This document shows positions 61,215 to 64,000 of a stretch of 64,000 bases of DNA, piece by piece; positions within the stretch are counted from its first letter, which is position 1, and the number at the start of each line of letters is the position of its first letter. Position numbers and translations under genes: made by a program. This stretch comes from Multivorans sp965232105 (GTDB lineage Bacteria > Acidobacteriota > Thermoanaerobaculia > Multivoradales > Multivoraceae): NCBI GenBank assembly GCA_965232105.1, contig OZ246956.1, positions 2,914,001 through 2,978,000 on the forward strand, given 5' to 3'. The notes beneath the pieces were generated by a model, which was given only the letters and a program-made list of their open reading frames with translations, did no database searches and was not told the DNA's origin.

Positions 61215-64000
61215 GCGCTGCCGACGCGCGGCGGACACCGCCGGCCGACGAAGCCGCCCGTGCGCGGATCCGCGAAGCGCTGGACGAGAGCCAGTTGGTC
61301 GAGGCGGCTGCCGGTACCGGCAAGACGACCGTGCTGGTGGAGCGCCTGGTGGCGATCCTGGAGCAGGGCCGCGGCACGGTCGACGGGCTGGCGGCGGTGA
61401 CCTTCACTCGCAAGGCGGCGGGCGAACTCAAGCTGCGGCTGCGGCAGGCGCTCGATGCGCGTCTGCTCGAACTGCGAGGCACCGGCGCCGCGGTCGACCG
61501 GCAGGAACGGCTGGAGAACGCGATTTCGCGGCTGGAGCAGGCGGCGATCGGCACGATCCACTCCCTGTGCGCCGACATCCTGCGCGAGCGGCCGGTGGAA
61601 GCGGGAGTCGATCCGGGGTTCGGCGAACTGGCGGAGGACGAGGCGCCTCGCCTGTTCACCCGCAGCTTCCGGCGCTGGATCGAGGAGCAGCTCGAGGCGA
61701 TGCGGCCGGGCCTGCGACGGGAACTGGCGCGTCTTGTGGTCGGACGGTGGTCGCCGAATCAGTCGGCGCTCGACCGGCTGCGTGAGGCTGCCTGGCGCCT
61801 TGTCGACTGGCGTGACTTCGCTGCGGGCTGGCGGCGCCCGGACTTCGATCGGGAGACGGCGCTTGACGAGCTCTCCGACCGCGTCGAGCGGCTGGCCGCG
61901 CTGGTTCAGCACGGCCGGAAGAGCGATCTGCTGCGACGGGGTCTGGCGCCCGTTGTCGAGCTGTCGAACTGGATCGTCCGCAGCAGGCAACTCGGCGGAG
62001 CGTCAAGTGGCCCGGACACCGGGGGGCCGGCCGGCGATCGGGAGGCGTTCCTTGATCAGTTGGAGGCGCGCCTCGCCCTTTTGCTGCGCGACCTGAGCGG
62101 CTTCCGGAGTCCGCGCAAGGGACGGGGCCGCTTCGCGGAAGGCGTGGGGCGCGACCAGGTCTTCGAACTCTGGCGCCGGCTGGCGGATCGCCTTCGCGAG
62201 TTCGAGCGCGACGCGAACGCCGACCTGGCGGCGCTCCTGAAGGACGAACTGTCGGGTGCCGTCGAGCGTTACGAGGAGGCGAAGACACTGGTCGGCAAGC
62301 TCGACTTCCACGACCTGCTGATCAAGGCTCGCGATCTTCTGCGGCGCGACCGGGACGTGCGGCGCCACCTGCAGGCACGCTATACCCACCTGTTCGTCGA
62401 CGAGTTCCAGGATACGGACCCTCTGCAAGCCGAGATTCTGCTCCTGCTGGCGGCCGACGACCCGGACCAGGACGATTGGCGGCGGGTGACGCCGGCCCCC
62501 GGCAAGTTGTTCCTGGTCGGCGATCCGAAGCAGTCGATCTACCGCTTCCGCCGGGCGGATGTCGTGCTTTATCGGGAGGTCAAGGAGAGGCTCGCGGAAC
62601 GCGGTGTCGAGGTTCTGCAGCTTGCGACCAGCTTCCGTTCCGCGGCACCTATCCAGCGGCTGGTCAACGCGGCGTTCGCTCCGTTGATGACCGGCGACAA
62701 GACGGCCGGAAGCGCCGACTACATACCCCTGGGAGAACACCGCGAGGCCATTCCAGGCCAGCCCCAGGTTGTCGTGCTGCCGCCGCCCAGGCCCTACGGG
62801 TACCGCAACGTCACCCAGAAGAACATCGAGGCGTGCCAGCCAACCGCGACGGTCGAGTTCGTGCGCTGGCTGATCGAGGAGAGCGGCTGGAAGGTCGAGG
62901 TCGCCGATCCGGCGAATCCGGGCCGGCTGAAGCGGATACCGGTCGAGGCGCGGCACGTGTGCCTGCTGTTCCGGCGCTTCCTGAGCTGGAACCAGGACAC
63001 GGCCCGTGACTATGTCCGCGGCCTGGAGGCCTTCGGCATTCCGCATCTCCTGATCGGCGCCCGTTCCTTCCACGAACGGGAGGAAGTCGAGGCGCTTCGG
63101 TCCGCGTTGACGGCGGTCGAGTGGCCGGAGGACCGCCTCTCCGTCTACGCGACGCTTCGGGGGTCCCTCTTCGCCTTCGACGACGATCTGCTGCTGCGGT
63201 TCAGAACGCGCTACGGGAACTGGCATCCCCTCTACTCGCCGCGCAAGGCCCGGGAGGACGGCGATCCGCCGCCCGAGTTCGCCTCCCTGGTCGATGTCCT
63301 CGACTTCCTCGGCACGCTTCACCGCCGACGGAACTACGTTCCCGTCGTGCAGACCGTGCAGGAGATCCTCGCCAAGCCGCGCGCGCAGGCGGCGATGGCG
63401 CTCCGGCCCGCGGGCAACCAGGTGCTGGGCAACGCTCAGCGCGTCTGCGATCTGGCGCGCCGCTACGAGGTCGCCGGTGGCCGCTCGTTCCGCGGTTTCG
63501 TGGAGCAGTTGGACGAGGAGGCGGAGCGGATCACAAGCACGCAGGCGCCGGTGGTCGAGGAGGACGCGGACGGCGTCCGCGTGATGACCGTCCACACGGC
63601 GAAGGGCCTGGAGTTCCCGGTTGTCATCCTGGCGGACATGACCGCCAAGCTGTCGCGCGGGGCCGAGCGGACGTTGAAGAGCGAGAAAGGCCTGTGCGCG
63701 ACGAAACTGCTCGGGCTGGCGCCGCAGGAGCTGGTCGAGGCGGCGGACGTGGAGGACAGGCGGGAGGAAGCGGAGGGCGTCCGCGTCGCCTACGTGGCGG
63801 CGACGCGGGCCCGCGACCTGCTCGTCGTGCCGGCGGTCGGCGACGTGAAGCGCCCGGGCTGGATCGAGTGCCTGAACGACGCCGTGTACCCGGGGTCGGA
63901 GAACTGGCGGCGCTCGGACCCCGCCGCGGGGTGCCCCGAGTTCGGCGATCGATCGGTCGCGGCGCGACCGTCGGACGACGACCGCGGGCCCGAGAAGTCG
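61211..64000 (+). CDS. AddA-like UvrD-family helicase (3' end outside window)
   Basis: The first 930 codons of an AddA/RecB-type superfamily 1 helicase. ATG 61211 overlaps the AddB-like stop (ATGA). Motifs are Walker A VEAAAGTGKTTVLVERL, TFTRKAAGELKLRLR (Ia), AIGTIHSLCADIL, Walker B HLFVDEFQDTDPLQAEIL, III LVGDPKQSIYRFRRAD, and in the second RecA domain VMTVHTAKGLEFPVVIL (V) with YVAATRARDLL (VI). A C-terminal nuclease domain, usual in AddA, would lie beyond the window. Together the pair repairs double-strand breaks by end resection. Confidence 0.95.
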   Translation, partial: MSAADARRTPPADEAARARIREALDESQLVEAAAGTGKTTVLVERLVAILEQGRGTVDGLAAVTFTRKAAGELKLRLRQALDARLLELRGTGAAVDRQERLENAISRLEQAAIGTIHSLCADILRERPVEAGVDPGFGELAEDEAPRLFTRSFRRWIEEQLEAMRPGLRRELARLVVGRWSPNQSALDRLREAAWRLVDWRDFAAGWRRPDFDRETALDELSDRVERLAALVQHGRKSDLLRRGLAPVVELSNWIVRSRQLGGASSGPDTGGPAGDREAFLDQLEARLALLLRDLSGFRSPRKGRGRFAEGVGRDQVFELWRRLADRLREFERDANADLAALLKDELSGAVERYEEAKTLVGKLDFHDLLIKARDLLRRDRDVRRHLQARYTHLFVDEFQDTDPLQAEILLLLAADDPDQDDWRRVTPAPGKLFLVGDPKQSIYRFRRADVVLYREVKERLAERGVEVLQLATSFRSAAPIQRLVNAAFAPLMTGDKTAGSADYIPLGEHREAIPGQPQVVVLPPPRPYGYRNVTQKNIEACQPTATVEFVRWLIEESGWKVEVADPANPGRLKRIPVEARHVCLLFRRFLSWNQDTARDYVRGLEAFGIPHLLIGARSFHEREEVEALRSALTAVEWPEDRLSVYATLRGSLFAFDDDLLLRFRTRYGNWHPLYSPRKAREDGDPPPEFASLVDVLDFLGTLHRRRNYVPVVQTVQEILAKPRAQAAMALRPAGNQVLGNAQRVCDLARRYEVAGGRSFRGFVEQLDEEAERITSTQAPVVEEDADGVRVMTVHTAKGLEFPVVILADMTAKLSRGAERTLKSEKGLCATKLLGLAPQELVEAADVEDRREEAEGVRVAYVAATRARDLLVVPAVGDVKRPGWIECLNDAVYPGSENWRRSDPAAGCPEFGDRSVAARPSDDDRGPEKS

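Noticed and set aside
1..64000. CRISPR arrays, tRNA or rRNA genes, insertion sequences, phage integration sites
   Set aside because: No regular spaced repeats, cloverleaf-like sequences, transposase or integrase motifs were found by reading both strands.

Overview
This is a GC-rich (by eye about two thirds G+C), densely coded chromosomal window with short intergenic gaps and many translationally coupled genes. The likely source is an Acidobacteriota-type Gram-negative bacterium. I infer this from the mix of a VWFA/GWxTD-type secreted protein, a secreted protein of the 'GHPDLQGVW' type, a cytochrome c/copper-monooxygenase-like protein, many Sec-exported proteins, two RND pumps and an outer-membrane barrel. 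No rRNA, tRNA, CRISPR array, integrase or transposase was seen.

Layout. 1-4.3 kb: end of an SDR oxidoreductase, a PhoD-like phosphatase, an MNT-HEPN toxin-antitoxin pair and a DUF4268/nuclease-like orphan. 4.3-9.5 kb (minus strand): an SMP-30 lactonase, the TrkA/TrkH potassium system and an outer-membrane barrel protein. 9.6-14.7 kb (plus strand): isoprenyl diphosphate synthase, M42 peptidase, HpaI-type aldolase, a PDZ protein with Cys/Asp clusters and a zinc alcohol dehydrogenase. 14.7-23.1 kb (minus strand): amidase, O-antigen-ligase-like protein, VWA protein, two LolA-like paralogues and an LLM flavin oxidoreductase. 23.2-26.7 kb: pterin dehydratase and a CbbQ/NorQ-CbbO/NorD AAA+/VWA pair. 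26.7-32 kb: a phosphodiesterase, an R2-like ligand-binding oxidase, a TetA-like MFS pump and two secreted proteins of unknown role. 32.0-32.7 kb: an AbrB-PIN toxin-antitoxin pair.

32.9-50.7 kb is the most interesting part: one long minus-strand gene cluster. In transcription order it encodes an ABC ATPase, an ABC-2 permease fused to an M1-peptidase-like domain without catalytic residues, a membrane-fusion lipoprotein, an RND permease, and a 1604-residue protein that joins a complete RND permease to a complete ABC ATPase. Three tandem modules follow, each a ~226-residue ABC-2 permease plus a ~95-99-residue secreted peptide. The three peptides share a Sec signal, an LS/LP...V-G-(G/A) motif like a double-glycine leader, a cysteine 4-7 residues later, a hydrophobic Gly-rich stretch and a penultimate cysteine. 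I read this as a probable peptide (bacteriocin-like) production, export or self-protection system built around an RND-ABC fusion. The third permease is frameshifted.

50.9-64 kb: a cytochrome/monooxygenase-like protein with an EF-hand, a racemase, a sulfatase, an NTF2-like protein, a tiny membrane protein, a cupin, a PQQ-type propeller and an AddB/AddA-like double-strand-break repair pair. The last gene runs off the window. Several genes appear to use rare start codons (TTG, CTG, perhaps ATC) placed correctly behind a GGAG sequence.
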